A stretch of DNA of 64,000 bases from Elephas maximus indicus (GCF_024166365.1 NC_064820.1:146712001-146776000); one strand, 5' to 3'. Counted from the first letter of the stretch, positions 35,405 through 47,474 are shown. The notes: generated from the letters alone by a model not told the origin. Numbers and translations: made by a program.

Positions 35405-36735
35405 CTTCAGAGTAATTTTTTGTTTGTTTTGGTTTGTATTTTTATTTTTTGGCTTTTGTTGTTGTTGTTGTGCCTCTTTCTCTCCCTTCCTTCCTTTCCT
35501 TTCTCCCACCCAGCTAACCTTGTGTGCCATCCCCTCCCCTTCTTGACAGGCTGTGATTTTTCAGTTTGTCTGCTTCGTTCTTTTCTGTTTTTTAATACTT
35601 TTGGGGGGGGGGGATTTTTTTGTTGTTGCTTTTCTCTCTCTCTACCTTCCTTCCTTTTCTTTCTCCCGCCCAGCTAGCCCCGTCGGCCATCCCTTCCACT
35701 TTTTAACAGGCTGTGATTTTTTTTGGTTCATTTGCTTTGTTTGTTTTTTTATATTATTTTTGGCAGTTTTTGTTGATTCTCTATCTCTCCCTTCCTTTCC
35801 TTTCTCCTGCCCACCCAGTCCCCTGCACCACCCCCACTTGTTCTGGAGGGGCCATGTTACACAGCTCGGTTGAAAAGTCATTGCATGTGGCCTCCTAAGG
35901 TCTGTGCTGCCATCACTGACTGGCTCCTTCATAGCCATTTTATTTATTTATTTATTGTATTTTTATTTGGGGTTTTTGTTGTTGTTGTTGATATTTCTTC
36001 TCTTTTTCCCTTCTTTGCTTTCTCCCATCCACCTAGCCCCATGCACCAACCCAACTTCTTGGTGGGCTGTGTTGCACCACTCAGCTGGAGGCCCTCTAGC
36101 ATGCGGCCTCCACAGGTCTGTGCCGCCACCACATGCCAGCTCCCTTAGTTCCACGTTTTTTATTTTTCTCTATTTTTCCCCTTCTCCTTTTCCTTCTTCC
36201 TCCCACCTACGCCCTGTGCTGCCTCTGTTCCTTCCTGGTGAACTGTGCCATGCCACCTGGCAAGAGAGACATCAGCTCACCACCACCCCAATAAAGCCCC
36301 ACTCCCGATGGCTGCCACCCCCACCACATTTTTGTTGTTGTTGTTTTTATTTCTATTTTTTAAATTTATTTGTTTGATTGCTGGTTCTTCTGTCTTTCCC
36401 CTTTTCCTTTCTTTTGGCCACCTAGCCCCATGGACCACCAATGCCACTTCTCAACTGGCTAAGCCACGCCACTGGGCTAGAAAGCCACCAGAACACAGCC
36501 TCGCCAGGTTTACCCCACCTCCACCCAGCAAATCCTACTGCACCACCACTTTATTTAGTTTTTTACCTCATTTTTTGCTTTTTCTCCCATTTTAAAATTT
36601 CTTTTGCCTTTGTTTCTCTCCCTTCTTTCTCTTCTTTCACCCACTCACTTAGCTCTGCACATCACATCTTCTCCTTCCCCTCCTGCCTATCTGCACCAGG
36701 CACTGAATGCCACACCCCCAGGCAGTACCTATGTG
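35405..36735 (+). repeat. Degenerate tandem units in L1 5' UTR
   Basis: About seven units of 140-215 bp. Each opens with a T-rich run that often contains (gtt)n, then a pyrimidine tract (cttcctttcctttctcc), then a 'cacccagctagccc…caccac…cttct' block, and often a '…ggtctgtgcygccaccac' end. Units start near 35415, 35560, 35717, 35938, 36157, 36330 and 36548. They have drifted strongly from each other. The plus strand is pyrimidine-rich throughout. Confidence 0.75.
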
Positions 36736-37059
36736 GTCCCCCAGGCCCCACCCTGCACTACCTCTCAGCCCTGTGCTGTCACTCCCAGTTTGTGCCACAA
36801 ACTACCCATCCCTGCCCCTCCACCGCTGCTGGGCCCAACCTGCTGCACCATAACTAAGTGACTGCCCCGCCCACTTGGACAAAGTGGTGAGAAGTACTGT
36901 ACCCACAGGCAAGCAAGCAACAAAACACACCCAGCCTGGCTGCCTAGATATAACCAAACAAAAAAGCAGGACAAAACAATCAAAACTACAATCAATAAAT
37001 GAAAATAATTCCTGAATGTCCCAGAAAAAAAAAAAAGAGACAGTAGAAAATATCAAAAC

Positions 37060-37920
37060 ATGAAAAAGCTGGAGAGGATGGCTCCAGAAAGTGACCAAAA
37101 TAAATCAACAGATGACCTTCTGCTAGAAGAAAAGGCAATGGAACTACCTGATAGGGAATTCAGAACACTAATATTCAGGGTTCTCCAACAGATGAGGGAA
37201 AATGCAGCCAAAAATAAGGAAAAAATAGACAAAATCATGGAAAAGACAGACAAAACAATGGAAGAAATCAGAAAAATAACACAGGAACAAAATGTCAAAT
37301 AAATAAACAACTAGAAATCATACAAAAACAGCAATTAGAAATCCAAAGATAAACAGCAAGATTTCAGAAATGGAAAGTGGAATAGAAGGTTTTAGGAGCA
37401 GGTTTGAAACAATAAAGACAGGACCAGTGAAATTGAAGACAAATCCTTGGAAATAACTTTGAGGAAAAATCAGAGAAAAGAACAAAGAAACATGAAGAAA
37501 CTCCAAGGATGATGTGGGAAAAAATCAAAAGCAAAAATTTGCATGCGATCAGATTTCCACAACAGCGAGAGAAAACAGAAAACACAGAGAGGATCATTGA
37601 AGATCTGCTGACAGAAAACTTCTCTAATATCATGAAAGACAAAAAGGCAGCTATCCAAGAAGCCCAATGAACCCCATATAGGATTGACTCTAAAAGAAAA
37701 ACACCACCACATAATCACACTCACTAAAATCAAAGACAAAGAAAGAATCCTGAGAGCAGTTTGAAAAAAATGAAAAGTCACATACGAAGGGGCAACAATA
37801 AGACTAAGCTCTGATTACTCAGCAGAATCCATGCAGGCAAGAAGGCAATGGGATGACATACATAAAATCTTGAAAGAAAAACCACCAACCAAGAATAATA
37901 TAACCTGCAAAACTCTCACT
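37060..37920 (+). pseudogene. L1 ORF1, broken
   Basis: Starts MKKLERMAPESDQNKS and is open for 80 codons covering the start of the coiled coil (NKEKIDKIMEKTDKTMEEI). A frameshift or stop follows at 37300. RRM-like and C-terminal sequence continues in shifting frames to 37920 (tgcaggcaagaaggcaatgg region). It corresponds to the ORF1 of the L1 at 62180. Confidence 0.85.
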
Positions 37921-39362
37921 TAAATATGATGGCTAAATTAGGACATTTCCAGATAAACAGAAATTAAGGGAATATGTAAAAACCAAACCAAGCTTACAAG
38001 AATTATTAAAGACAGTCTTTCAGTTAGAGAACCAACATCAGACAACAACCTGAATCTAGCATATAAGATAACATCGGCCAGATACCAACTTAGATAATGA
38101 ACTCTCAAGGATAAAACAAAACTAAAAAATTTACAACAGGGAAACAGAGATGTCAATCTGTAAATGACAACATCAGAGGAATAAAAGAGGGAATAAATAG
38201 TGTGGGTATTGAATTTTAAATGGAGACAAAGTGAAAGCATTTTTTTTTTTTTTTTTTTTAATAAAAGACTGGTCTAAATTTAGGAAGATAGGGGTAAATT
38301 TCAAGGAAACCACAAAGAAAGTTAACAAACCTATGTATCAAAATAAAGAAAAACAAAGTCTCAGTAAAGAAAATTTATAGCAATAAATGCACACATCAAA
38401 AAAAGAACAAAGGAACAAAATCAAAACATTACCTATGCAAAATAGAAAGAGAACAGCAAAAGAAGCCCACAGCCACCAGAAGAAAGGAAATAACAAAGAT
38501 CAGTGCAGAAATAAATGAAATAGAGAATAGAAAAACAATATTAAGAATCAACAAAACCAAAAGTTGGTTCTTTGAAAAGATCAACTAAATTGACAAACCA
38601 CTGGCCAAATTGACAAAAGAAAAACAGGAGAGGATGCAAATAACCCAAATAAGAAATGAAATAGGGGACATTACAACACACTCAACTGAAATAAAAAAGA
38701 TCATAACAGAGTACCACGAAAAACTATACTCCAACAAATAATACCTAGAGGAAATTGATAAATTTCTAGAAACATGCTACAAACCTAAACTAACACTAAC
38801 TGAAATTGAAAATCTGAACAGACCCACAACAAGAGAAGAGATTGAAAAGGTAACTTAAAAAAAAAAAACTCCCCCCCGCAAAAGCCCTGGCCCAAGTGGC
38901 TTCACCAGAGAATTCCACCAAACATTCAGAGAAGAGCTTACACTAGTATACTCAAACTATTTCAGAACGTAGAACTAGAAGGGATGCTTCCAAATTCATT
39001 ACAAAGCCAGCATAACCCTGATGCCAAAATCAGGCAAAGACAGCACAAAAAAAGAAAACTATAGACCAATATCTCTCTTGAATATAGATGCAAGTATTGT
39101 CAACAAAATTCTAAATAGAATTCAGCATCATATCAAAAAAATAATACACCAGGACCAAGTGGGATTCATACCAGGTATGCAAGGATGGTTCAACATTAAA
39201 AAATCCTCAGCATAATCCAGCACATAAATAAAATTAAGAAATCACATGATCATTTCAATTGATGCAGAAAAGGCATTCAACAAAGTCCAACACACATTCC
39301 TGATAAAAACTCTCAGTAAAATAGCCATAGAAGGGAAATTCCTCAACATAATAAAAGGCACC

Positions 39363-39865
39363 TGTCATGGATTGAATTATGTCCGCACCAAAAATGTGTG
39401 TATCAATTTGGCTGGGCCATGATTCCCAGTGTTGTGTGGTTGTCCTCCATTTTGTGATTGTAATTTTATGTTTAAGAGGATTAGGGTGGGATTGTAACAC
39501 CCTTACTAAGATCACATCCCTGATCCAATGTAAAGGGAGCTTCCCTGGGGTGTGGCCTGCACCACCTTTTATCTCTCAAGAGATAAAAAGGAAAGAAAGG
39601 CAAGCAGAGAGTGGGGGAGCTCATACCACCAAGAAAGCAGTGCCAGGAGCAGAGCACGCCTTTTGGACCCTGGCTCCCTATGTAAAGAAGCTCCTAGTCC
39701 AGGGGAAGATAGATGAGAAGGCCGACAGAAAGAGAAAGACTTCCCCTGGAGCTGATGCCCTGAATTTAGACTTTTACCCTACTTTACTTGAGGAATTAAA
39801 TTTCTCTTTGTTAAAGCCACCCACCTGTGGTATTTCTGTTACAGCAGCACTAGATGAGTAAGGGA
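39363..39865 (+). mobile_element. MaLR-type solo LTR inside L1 ORF2
   Basis: A 503-bp LTR from tgtcatggattgaattatgt to …gtaaggga, with flanks gcacc and gcatc (one mismatch). The last bases of the family consensus (taagaca) are changed here. It carries the extra block 'gattagggtgggattgtaac' shared with the copy at 52948, so these two form a subgroup. Confidence 0.87.
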
Positions 39866-40769
39866 GCATCTACACAAAACCAACAGCCAACATCATTCTT
39901 AACGGGCAGAGGCAGAAAACATTCCCCTTGAGAACAGTAATAAGACAAGGATGCTCTTTATCACCACTCCTATTTCACATTGCGCTGGAAGTCCTAGCTA
40001 GAGCAATAAGGCAAGAAAAAGAAATAAAGGGCATCCAAATTGGTAAGGAAGAAGTAAAACTGTCCCTATTTGCAGATGATATAATCTTATACACAGAAAA
40101 CCCCAAAGACTCCATGAGAAAACTACTGGAACTAATAGAAAGGTTCAGCAGAGCAACCCGATACAAGATAAACATACAAAAAAATCAGTTGGATTCCTAC
40201 ACACCAATAAAGAGAACTATGAAAAGGAAATCACGAAAACAATATCATTTATAACAGCCCCTTAAAAAACTAAATACTTAGGAATAAATCTAACCAGGGA
40301 TGTACAAGACCTATACAAAGAAAACTACAAAACACTACTGCGAGAAACCAAAAGAGACCTACATAAATGGAAAAACATACCATGCTCATGGATAGACAGA
40401 CTTAACATTGTGAAAAAGTCAATTCTACTCAAAACTATCTACGAATACAATACAATCCCAATCCAAATACCAATAGCATTCTTTAAAGAGATGGAAAAAT
40501 TAATCATTAAGTTTATATGGAAAGGGAAGAAGCCCCAGATAAGTAAAGCACTACTGAAGAAGAATAAAGTAGGAGGACTCACACTACCTGACCTCAGAAC
40601 CTACTATACAGCTACAGCAGTCAAAACAACCTGGTATTGGTACAATGACAGACACATTGACCAATGGAACAGAATTGAGAACCCAGAAGTAAATCCAACC
40701 ACCTATGGTCGCCTGATCTTCAACAAAGGCCTAAAGTCCATCGAATAGGGAAAAGACAGTCTTTTTGGA

Positions 40770-40931
40770 AAAAAAAAAAAAAAACCCATTGCCATCAATT
40801 CTGACTCATAGAGACCCTATAGAACAGAGTAGAACTACTCCATATGGCTTCCAAGGAGTGGGTGGTAGATTTGAACTGCTGACCTTTTGGTTAGCAGCCA
40901 CAGTTCTTAACCGCTGTGCCACCGGGGCCCC
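40770..40931 (-). mobile_element. AfroSINE inside L1 ORF2
   Basis: Antisense copy with an A-tail of about 16 at the left and the head gctgtgccaccggggcccc at the right. It interrupts the RT thumb/C-terminal region of the L1. Confidence 0.92.
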
Positions 40932-42890
40932 TTTTAAAACATGGTCCTGGCAAAACTGGATGTCCATCTGCAAAAAAATGAAACAGGATCCATAACTCAT
41001 ACCACACACAAAAACTAACTCAAAATGGATCAAAGACATAAATGTAAAACCAAAAACTATAAAGATCATAGAAGAGAAAAATAGGTTCAACTCTAGAGGC
41101 CCTAATACACGGCATTAACAGGATACAAACCATAACTAACAATACACAAACACCAGAAGATAAGCTAGATAACTAGGATCTTGTAAAAATTAAACACTTA
41201 TGCTCATCAAAAGACTTCACCAAAAGAGTAAAAAGAGAGCCTAGAGACTGGGAAAAAAAATTTGGCTATGAAAAATCTGACAAAGGTCTAATCTCTAAAA
41301 TCTACAGGAAAACCCAACACCTCTACAACAAAAAGACATATCATCCTGTTAAAATGTGGGCTAAGGACATGAACAGACACTTCACCAAAGAAGACATTCA
41401 AGCAGGTAGCAGATACATTAGGAATGTTCACCATCACTAGCCATTACAGGAATGCAAATCAGAACTACAATGAGATACCATCTCACCCCAACATTATTGC
41501 TACGAATTAAAAAAAAAAAAAAGAAGGAAAATAACAAATGTTGGAGAGGCTGTGTGAAGATTGGAACTCTTATGCACTGCTGGTGGCAAAATGGTACAAC
41601 CATTTTGGAAAATGATATGGCACTTTCTTTTAAAAGCCAGAGATAGAAATACCATGTGATCCAGCAATTCCACTCCTAGGAATATATCCTAGAGAAATAA
41701 GAGCCATCACAAGAATAGACATATGTACACCTATGTTCATTGCAGCAAAAACATGGAAACAACCTAGGTGCCCATCAATAGATGAATGGATAAAAAAACT
41801 ATGGTACATACCCACGATGGAATACTACTCAACGATAAAGAACAATGATGAATCTGTGAAGCATCTCACAACATGAATGAATTTGGAGGGCATTATACTG
41901 AGTGAAATAAGTCAATCACAGAAGGACAAATATTGTGTGAGACCACTACTATAAAAACTCATGATAAGGTTTACCCACAAAAAGAAATAATCTTTGACGG
42001 TTATGAGGGAGGGGTGGGGTGGAGATGGAAAAACACTAAAATAGACAATAGATACCTGGTAACTTTGGTGAAGGGTAAGACAGTACACAATACTGGGGAA
42101 GCCAGCACAACTTGTCCACAGCAAGGTCATGGGAGCTCCATAGACTAATCCAAACTCCATGAGGGACCAAATTACTGGGCTGAGGGCTGTGGGGACCATG
42201 GTCTCGGGGAACATCTAGCTCAAGTGGCATAACATAGTTTATAAAGAAAACGTTCTACATTCTGCTTTGGTGAGTAGCATCTGGAGTCTTAAGACCTTGT
42301 GAGCAGCCATCTAAGATATTCCACTGGTCTCACCCTGTCTGGAGCAAGGGAGAATGAAGATTAGTTCAAAGGACTAATGGACCACAAGTACTACAGCCTC
42401 CGCCAGACTGAGTCCAGCACAACTAAAATGGTGCCTGGCTACCATCTACTACTGCTCTGACAGTGATCACAACAGAGGGTCCTGGACAGAGCTGGAGAAA
42501 AATGTAGAACAAAATTCCAACTCACCAAAAAAAAAAAAAAGAGAGACCAGACTTACTGGATTTGACAGAAACTGGAGAAACCCCAAGAGTATGGCCCCTG
42601 GACAGTCATAGCTCAGTGATGAAGTCACTCCTAAGGTTTACCCTTCAGCCAAAGATTACACAGGCCCATAAAACATAATGAAGCTAAATGGGCACACAGA
42701 CCTGGGGCAAGGACAAGAAGGCAGGAGGGGACAGGAAAGTTGGTAATGCAGGACCCAAGGTCGAAAGGGAAGAGTGTTGACATGTCGTGGGGTTGGCAAC
42801 AAATGTCACAAAACAATATGTGTATTAATTGTTTAATGAGAAACTAGTTTGTCCTGTAAACCTTCATCTAAACTATAATAAAAAGAAAAA

Positions 42891-42962
42891 AAAATTTTTC
42901 TTGATTGCTTCTGTATGTAATTCTGCTCTTTTTTTAGTGACCTGGCCCAATATCCACTTAGC
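42891..42962. other. Short unclassified gap
   Basis: Begins with the presumed right target duplication of the preceding L1. Nothing else was recognised. Confidence 0.4.
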
Positions 42963-43114
42963 TAAACCAAACTTGTTGCCATCAAGTTGATTCTGATTCA
43001 TAGTGACCCTCTAGGACAGAACAGAACTGCCCCATAGTGTTTTCAAGGAGCAGCTGGTGGATTTGAACTACCAACATTTTGGTTAGCATCGACAGCTCTT
43101 AACCACTTGGGGCA
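42963..43114 (-). mobile_element. AfroSINE
   Basis: Antisense copy from aaccaaacttgttgccatca to gctcttaaccacttgggg. The head is slightly shortened. Confidence 0.88.
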
Positions 43115-43865
43115 CTGAATTTATATTTTTGGTAGCGGTACAATTCTGAATTTAACCAACTTGTCCTCTTACTGGCATAGTTTGTTCCTATGTTTTCAGA
43201 ACTGTGTTTTAAAAAGGTATGCCTTTCTTGACCTTGAATTTGATGAAAATGTTGACTCTGCAGTAGCACTCTATCACATTTGTGGACTTAGTCAGTAGAC
43301 ACTGAAACTACACTGTAAACTGTTGATACTCAGGCCCTAGAAATCCAACCCCTTCACAAAGTTGATGAAGGGGGCTGCAAGAATAGAATAGAAATAAATT
43401 AAACACAGAAATCAGGACTATATCTTCTTCCAAAGACTCTCTGATTCCCATTCTAATATCTTCATGCTCTAGCCATTTTTTATGTAAGTAGCTTAGTACT
43501 TCAACAATTTGCTCAGAATAGAAGTGCTTTGTACCAATATAACAAATATTTGTAAGACACAGTCATAGGTAGAAAATGTAAACACACCCGAAGTACAACT
43601 CAAACATACTTGCCTAATACCTGTGGTAATTATTATGAGCCAATAAAATTTCCATCCTACCAACTATGACCATTGCTGAAGTCCCATTATACTGTTCACA
43701 GGAAAAAATGATCATTACAATGCTTGTCTAAAGGACCAAAGATAGATGCGCAAGCCCCTACTTAAATAATAAGGGGATGAATTCCTGTCCACATATCCAT
43801 ACTTGGGACGTCTTAAACTAAAACGGCAGAAAGTCAATCAGGAGCAATTTATTTGAAACAGAGCT
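43115..43865. other. No recognised feature
   Basis: About 750 bp without a recognisable repeat or coding frame. Possible exon-like signals were looked for and none was convincing. Confidence 0.5.
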
Positions 43866-45010
43866 ATAAATTTTTTTATAATTTATTTTATTTTGTTGTT
43901 GAGAACACACACAGCAGAACATACACCAATTCAACAGTTTCTACATGTACAATTCATTGACATTGATTACATTCTTTGAGTTGTGCAACCATTCTCTCCC
44001 TTCTTTTCTGAGTTGTTCCTCCTCCATTAACATAATCACTGCCCCCTAAGGTTCCTACTAATCTGTCAAGTTGCTGTTGTCAGTTTGTTTTCATGTAGAT
44101 AGATCTTAAAAGCACACAATGCTCAAAAAAGACATTTTTTACTAGTTAAGCTAAACTATTGCTTGGTTTTAAGACGATTTTAGGGAATATTTTTGGTTAA
44201 GTTTTAAAGATTATATCGGGGCAATAGTTTCTGGGGTTTATCCGGCCTCCATGGTTCCAGAAAGTCTGGAGTACATGAAAATTTTAAATTCTGTTCTGAA
44301 TTTACCCCCTTTTGATCACAGATTCTTCTATAGAATCTGTGATCAAAATGTTCAGTAATGGTAACCGTGCATCATCTAGTTCCTCTGGTCTCTTGGCAAA
44401 GGAGACAGTTGTTCGTGGAGGCAATTAGCCACACATTCCGTTTCCTCCTCCTATTTCTGACTATCTTCCTTCCTCTGTTGCTCCAGGTGAATAGGGACCA
44501 AATGTTGTGCCTTGGATGGCTGCTTGCAAACTTTAAAGACCCTAGGCACTACGCAACAAACTAGGAAATAGAATAGAAGCACTAAACACATTATTAGGCC
44601 AATTAACTGAGATGTCATATGAAACTATGACCCTGAGCCCCCAAACCAAAGACCCTAACCCAAAAGGTGTTAGTTGTGCATAAGCAGCCTCAGCAGCAGC
44701 TACTTCTTTTTTTTTTTTCATAAAGGTATCTACCACACTTTTGCCAGTTCAACTTTTTAACTTACATTAATTGGCCGTGCAACCCTACCCTTAATCAATG
44801 TGATTTTTCTATCACTGTAAATTGAACTCAATACTCCATAAGCAATAACCCCCCTCCTTTCTTCCTCCCTCCTATCCTGGTAACCACTAATAAACTTTGG
44901 TCTCTATACATTTGCCTGTTCTTCTCTTTTTATATAAGTGAGGTCATACAATATTTGTTCCTTTGTGATTGATTTATTTCACTCAGCATAATGTCTTCAA
45001 CAAAAAATAA
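43866..45010 (-). mobile_element. L1 3' end, antisense
   Basis: On the minus strand this runs from the end of ORF2 (complement of gattgatttatttcactcag near 44970) into a 3' UTR and ends near 43870. It is older than the two full-span L1s. It contains the perfect palindrome at 44310-44348. Confidence 0.65.
44310..44348. repeat. Perfect 17-bp palindrome with 5-bp loop
   Basis: ttttgatcacagattct (44310-44326), loop tctat, then agaatctgtgatcaaaa (44332-44348). The arms match at all 17 positions. It lies in the antisense L1 3' UTR. Confidence 0.93.
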
Positions 45011-45045
45011 TACACATGAGGAATATACTTCTTAGTTCAATCAAA

Positions 45046-45262
45046 TATATGAAACTAAATGGGCAGCTCCTGTCCAAAAGCAGGACGAGAAGGCAGGAAG
45101 AGACAAGAGCTGGTCAACTGGACACAGGGAACCCAGGGTAGAAAAGAGGACTGTGCTGTCACATTGTGGGGATTGTCACAAAACAATATGTGTATAAATT
45201 TTTGAATGAGAAATTAACTTGTAAACTCTCACCTAAAGCACAATAATAATAATAATAACCTT
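45046..45262 (+). mobile_element. L1 3' end fragment
   Basis: About 215 bp matching the end of the L1 at 34921 (acgagaaggcaggaag … gggattgtcacaaaacaatatgtg in short parts). It ends in a poly(A) region replaced by (aat)n at 45242-45258. Confidence 0.8.
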
Positions 45263-45647
45263 TCCACAAAGTAAAATCCAGGCTCTGTTGGCCTCACTGG
45301 TGATTTCTAACAAATATTTAAGGAAAAAATTAAATCAATCCCACAGAAACTTTCAGGAAATACAGGAGAGGGAAACACTTCCCAACTCATTATATGAAGC
45401 AAGCATAATGCTGATGCTAAAACCAAGCAAGGACAATACAAGAAAAAAATATGAACTAAAATCCCCCTTTAATGCAGATGCAAAAATCTTTAACAAAATA
45501 TTAGACAATTAAATCCAACAATACATAAAAAGGATCAAGTAGGGTTTATCCCAGGAATGCAGGGTTGGCTTAACATTAAAAAATCAATTAATGCAATTCA
45601 CATTAACAGAATAAAAGAGGAAAATCATAAGAACATCTTAGTAGATG

Positions 45648-46131
45648 TGTCACGGATTGAACTGTGTCCCCCCAAAAATGTCTGTCAACTTGGCTAGGTC
45701 ATGACTCCCAGTATTGTGTGACTGTCTACCATTTTGTCATCTGATGTGATTTCCCTATGTGTTGTAAATCTTATCACTATGATGTTAATGAGATAGATAA
45801 GTGGCAGTTATATTGATGAGACCTACAAGATTAGATAGTGTCTTAAGCAAATCTCTTTTGAGATATAAAAGAGAGAAGCAAGCAGAGAGACAGGGGGACC
45901 TCATACCACCAAGAAAGCAGTGCCTGGAGCAGGGCGTGTCCTTTGGACCTTGGGTTCCTGCATGGAGAAGCTCCTAGGCCAAGGGAAGAGCCGACAGAGA
46001 AAGCCTTCTCCTGGAGCTGACATCCTGAATTTGGACTTGTTGCCTACTAGACTGTGAGAGAATAAATTTCTCTTTGTTAAAGCCATTCACTTGTGGTATT
46101 TCTGTTATGGCAGCACTAGATGGCTAAGACA
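45648..46131 (+). mobile_element. MaLR-type solo LTR
   Basis: A 484-bp LTR from tgtcacggattgaactgtgt to ctaagaca, highly similar by eye to the one at 5046. Flanks agatg and agaca match only in part, so the target duplication is uncertain. Confidence 0.85.
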
Positions 46132-46493
46132 AGACACAAAAAAAAAAAGCCTTTGGTAAATTTCAACACACATTCATGATAAAGACTCTCAGGAAACTAG
46201 AAGAACCTTCCTCAATCTGATAAATGTTATCTACAAAAAGCCTAAAGTTAACATCATACTTAATGGGAAAAAAACAAATGCTTTCCCTCTGCTCTAGAAA
46301 AAAGGGCAAGCATGTCTACTCTCATTACTTCAATTCAATATTGTATTAGAGGTCCTTGCCAGTGCAATAAGGCAAAGAAAAGAAATAAAAGGCATAAAAA
46401 TCTGAAAGGAAGAAGTAAAACTGTCTTTATTTGTAAATATCATGATTGCCTATATAAGAAATCCTAATAAAATCCTCAGGAATCTATCAAGGG

Positions 46494-46755
46494 AGCATTG
46501 GTGGTTCATAGTAGAATTTGCATCTTCCACGCGGAAGACCCAGGTTTGATTCCCAGCAAACAGCTTCCAGACTAAGACAGACTAAGTAGAAAGGCCTGGC
46601 TTGGCAATCTACCTCTGATTATTAAAAAAAAAATAAAACCAGTGAAAACCCTATGGATCACAAAAATCAAATCAGCAAGTGATCATAGGGATAGAGTTTT
46701 GTTCCATTGTGCATGGGGTCATAATGAGTTAGGGGTTGACTCAGTAGCAGCTAAC
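46494..46755 (+). mobile_element. tRNA-Gly-headed SINE with RTE-derived body
   Basis: The head gcattggtggttcatagtag, then …ccacgcggaagacccaggtttgattccc in parts, follows tRNA-Gly (A box, anticodon stem, B box ggtttgattcc). It is followed by 'agcttccagactaagacaga', nearly identical to the 5' UTR of the RTE at about 27636. The 3' part (tgcatggggtcataatgagt … agcagctaacaacaac) resembles the RTE 3' end. It is therefore a tRNA plus LINE-fragment composite, built like ruminant Bov-tA. Confidence 0.85.
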
Positions 46756-47145
46756 AACAACAAAAATCTACACACACACACATACACCCTATTAGGACTA
46801 AGTAAGTGAATTTAGCAAGGTCTCAGAACACAAGATCAATTCAGAAAAACAAACTGTACTTCTATATATAGCAATGAACTGGAAGATGAAATTTTAAAAC
46901 TACCATTCATAGAGAGATAAATTTAGCAAATGATGTATAAAACAGCTACATTGAAAACTATAAAGTATTGCTGACAGAAATAAAGAATACCTAAATAAAT
47001 GGAGAATTTACACCATGCTCGTAGATTGGAAGACTCAACAGTGTTAAGATATCCATTCTTTTCAAATTGATGTATATATTTAACGATCTCAATCAAAATA
47101 CCAGCAGGTGTTTTTTTTTTAAATTGACCCCCAAAATTGACAATC

Positions 47146-47461
47146 CTTCGGTATTGGTGTAAAGACAGACAAAGAGATAACTGGAACAGGCAATGGGAAG
47201 ATTTATACCTATTGAACCTACTACCACAGGGAACAACTCTTGGTTTCCCTGGAGGAGCTATCCCTCAAAAAGTTTTCAGATTAGTTGCTAACACTAACAG
47301 TCTGTTAGAAAGAATATTATGTACAATAATCTCAGCTATTATTAATTCTAATAAACCTTTTTCTGAGACGAAAAGAGGTCCTAAAATTGTGCTAAACGAA
47401 TTGTTTTCCAAGTCTATTTAGTGAACACAAAATCCTACGAGAGTCCTAGTAAAATACCAAA
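47146..47461. other. Unclassified segment after L1
   Basis: A 94-codon open frame (47137-47421) starts in L1 sequence and runs into unrecognised sequence without known motifs. I see no support for a gene. Confidence 0.4.
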
Positions 47462-47474
47462 TAATCAAAATTTA

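Larger units (their letters stand above)
38380..41950 (+). pseudogene. L1 ORF2 lacking the endonuclease, broken
   Basis: Spacer sequence typical of the ORF1-ORF2 gap passes at 38375-38390 straight into the post-endonuclease linker (atagcaataaatgcacacat). The whole endonuclease domain, roughly 0.9-1 kb, is therefore absent. RT pieces follow: [20 protein letters not shown] at 39021, [20 protein letters not shown] near 40040-40095, and [18 protein letters not shown] at 40464. The C-terminal zinc-knuckle region near 41540-41590 has lost residues. It is further split by an LTR and a SINE. Confidence 0.88.
34921..42890 (+). mobile_element. Full-span L1 with repetitive 5' UTR and internal deletion
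   Basis: Begins ggggaggcagagtcaacatg, related to the other L1 5' end, and ends in an A-rich tail at 42890. The flanks aaaatttcttcatcgc and aaaatttttcttgattgc look like a diverged target duplication. Parts: 5' UTR to 37059 with tandem CT-rich units; ORF1 37060-37920, broken; spacer; ORF2 lacking the endonuclease (RT from about 38380); 3' UTR from about 41950. A MaLR LTR (39363-39865) and an AfroSINE (40770-40931) are inserted. It is older than the L1 at 11964 judging by its many lesions. Confidence 0.88.
45270..47145 (+). mobile_element. Old L1 ORF2 region, interrupted
   Basis: Decayed L1 RT sequence in plus orientation: 'cttcccaactcattatatga', 'aatgcagatgcaaaaatctt', 'gggtttatcccaggaatgca' and, after the LTR, 'gtcctaga'-like pieces. 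It is interrupted by the LTR at 45648-46131 and the tRNA-Gly SINE at 46494-46755. It is more diverged than the full-span L1s. Confidence 0.75.

Noticed and set aside
35904-36377. 157-codon open frame and overlapping frames in 35340-36860
   Set aside because: They lie in the pyrimidine-rich L1 5' UTR; composition alone (Phe/Leu/Pro/Ser) explains the lack of stops, and overlapping frames are equally open.
36598-36861. CpG-island or gene promoter in the C-rich stretch
   Set aside because: CG dinucleotides are rare there; the C-richness comes from the L1 5' UTR units.
46494-46566. Possible tRNA-Gly gene
   Set aside because: The acceptor stem and D arm are disrupted and the sequence runs straight into an RTE-derived body, so it is a SINE head.
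47137-47421. 94-codon open frame
   Set aside because: Starts in decayed L1 sequence and has no recognisable domain or splice context.
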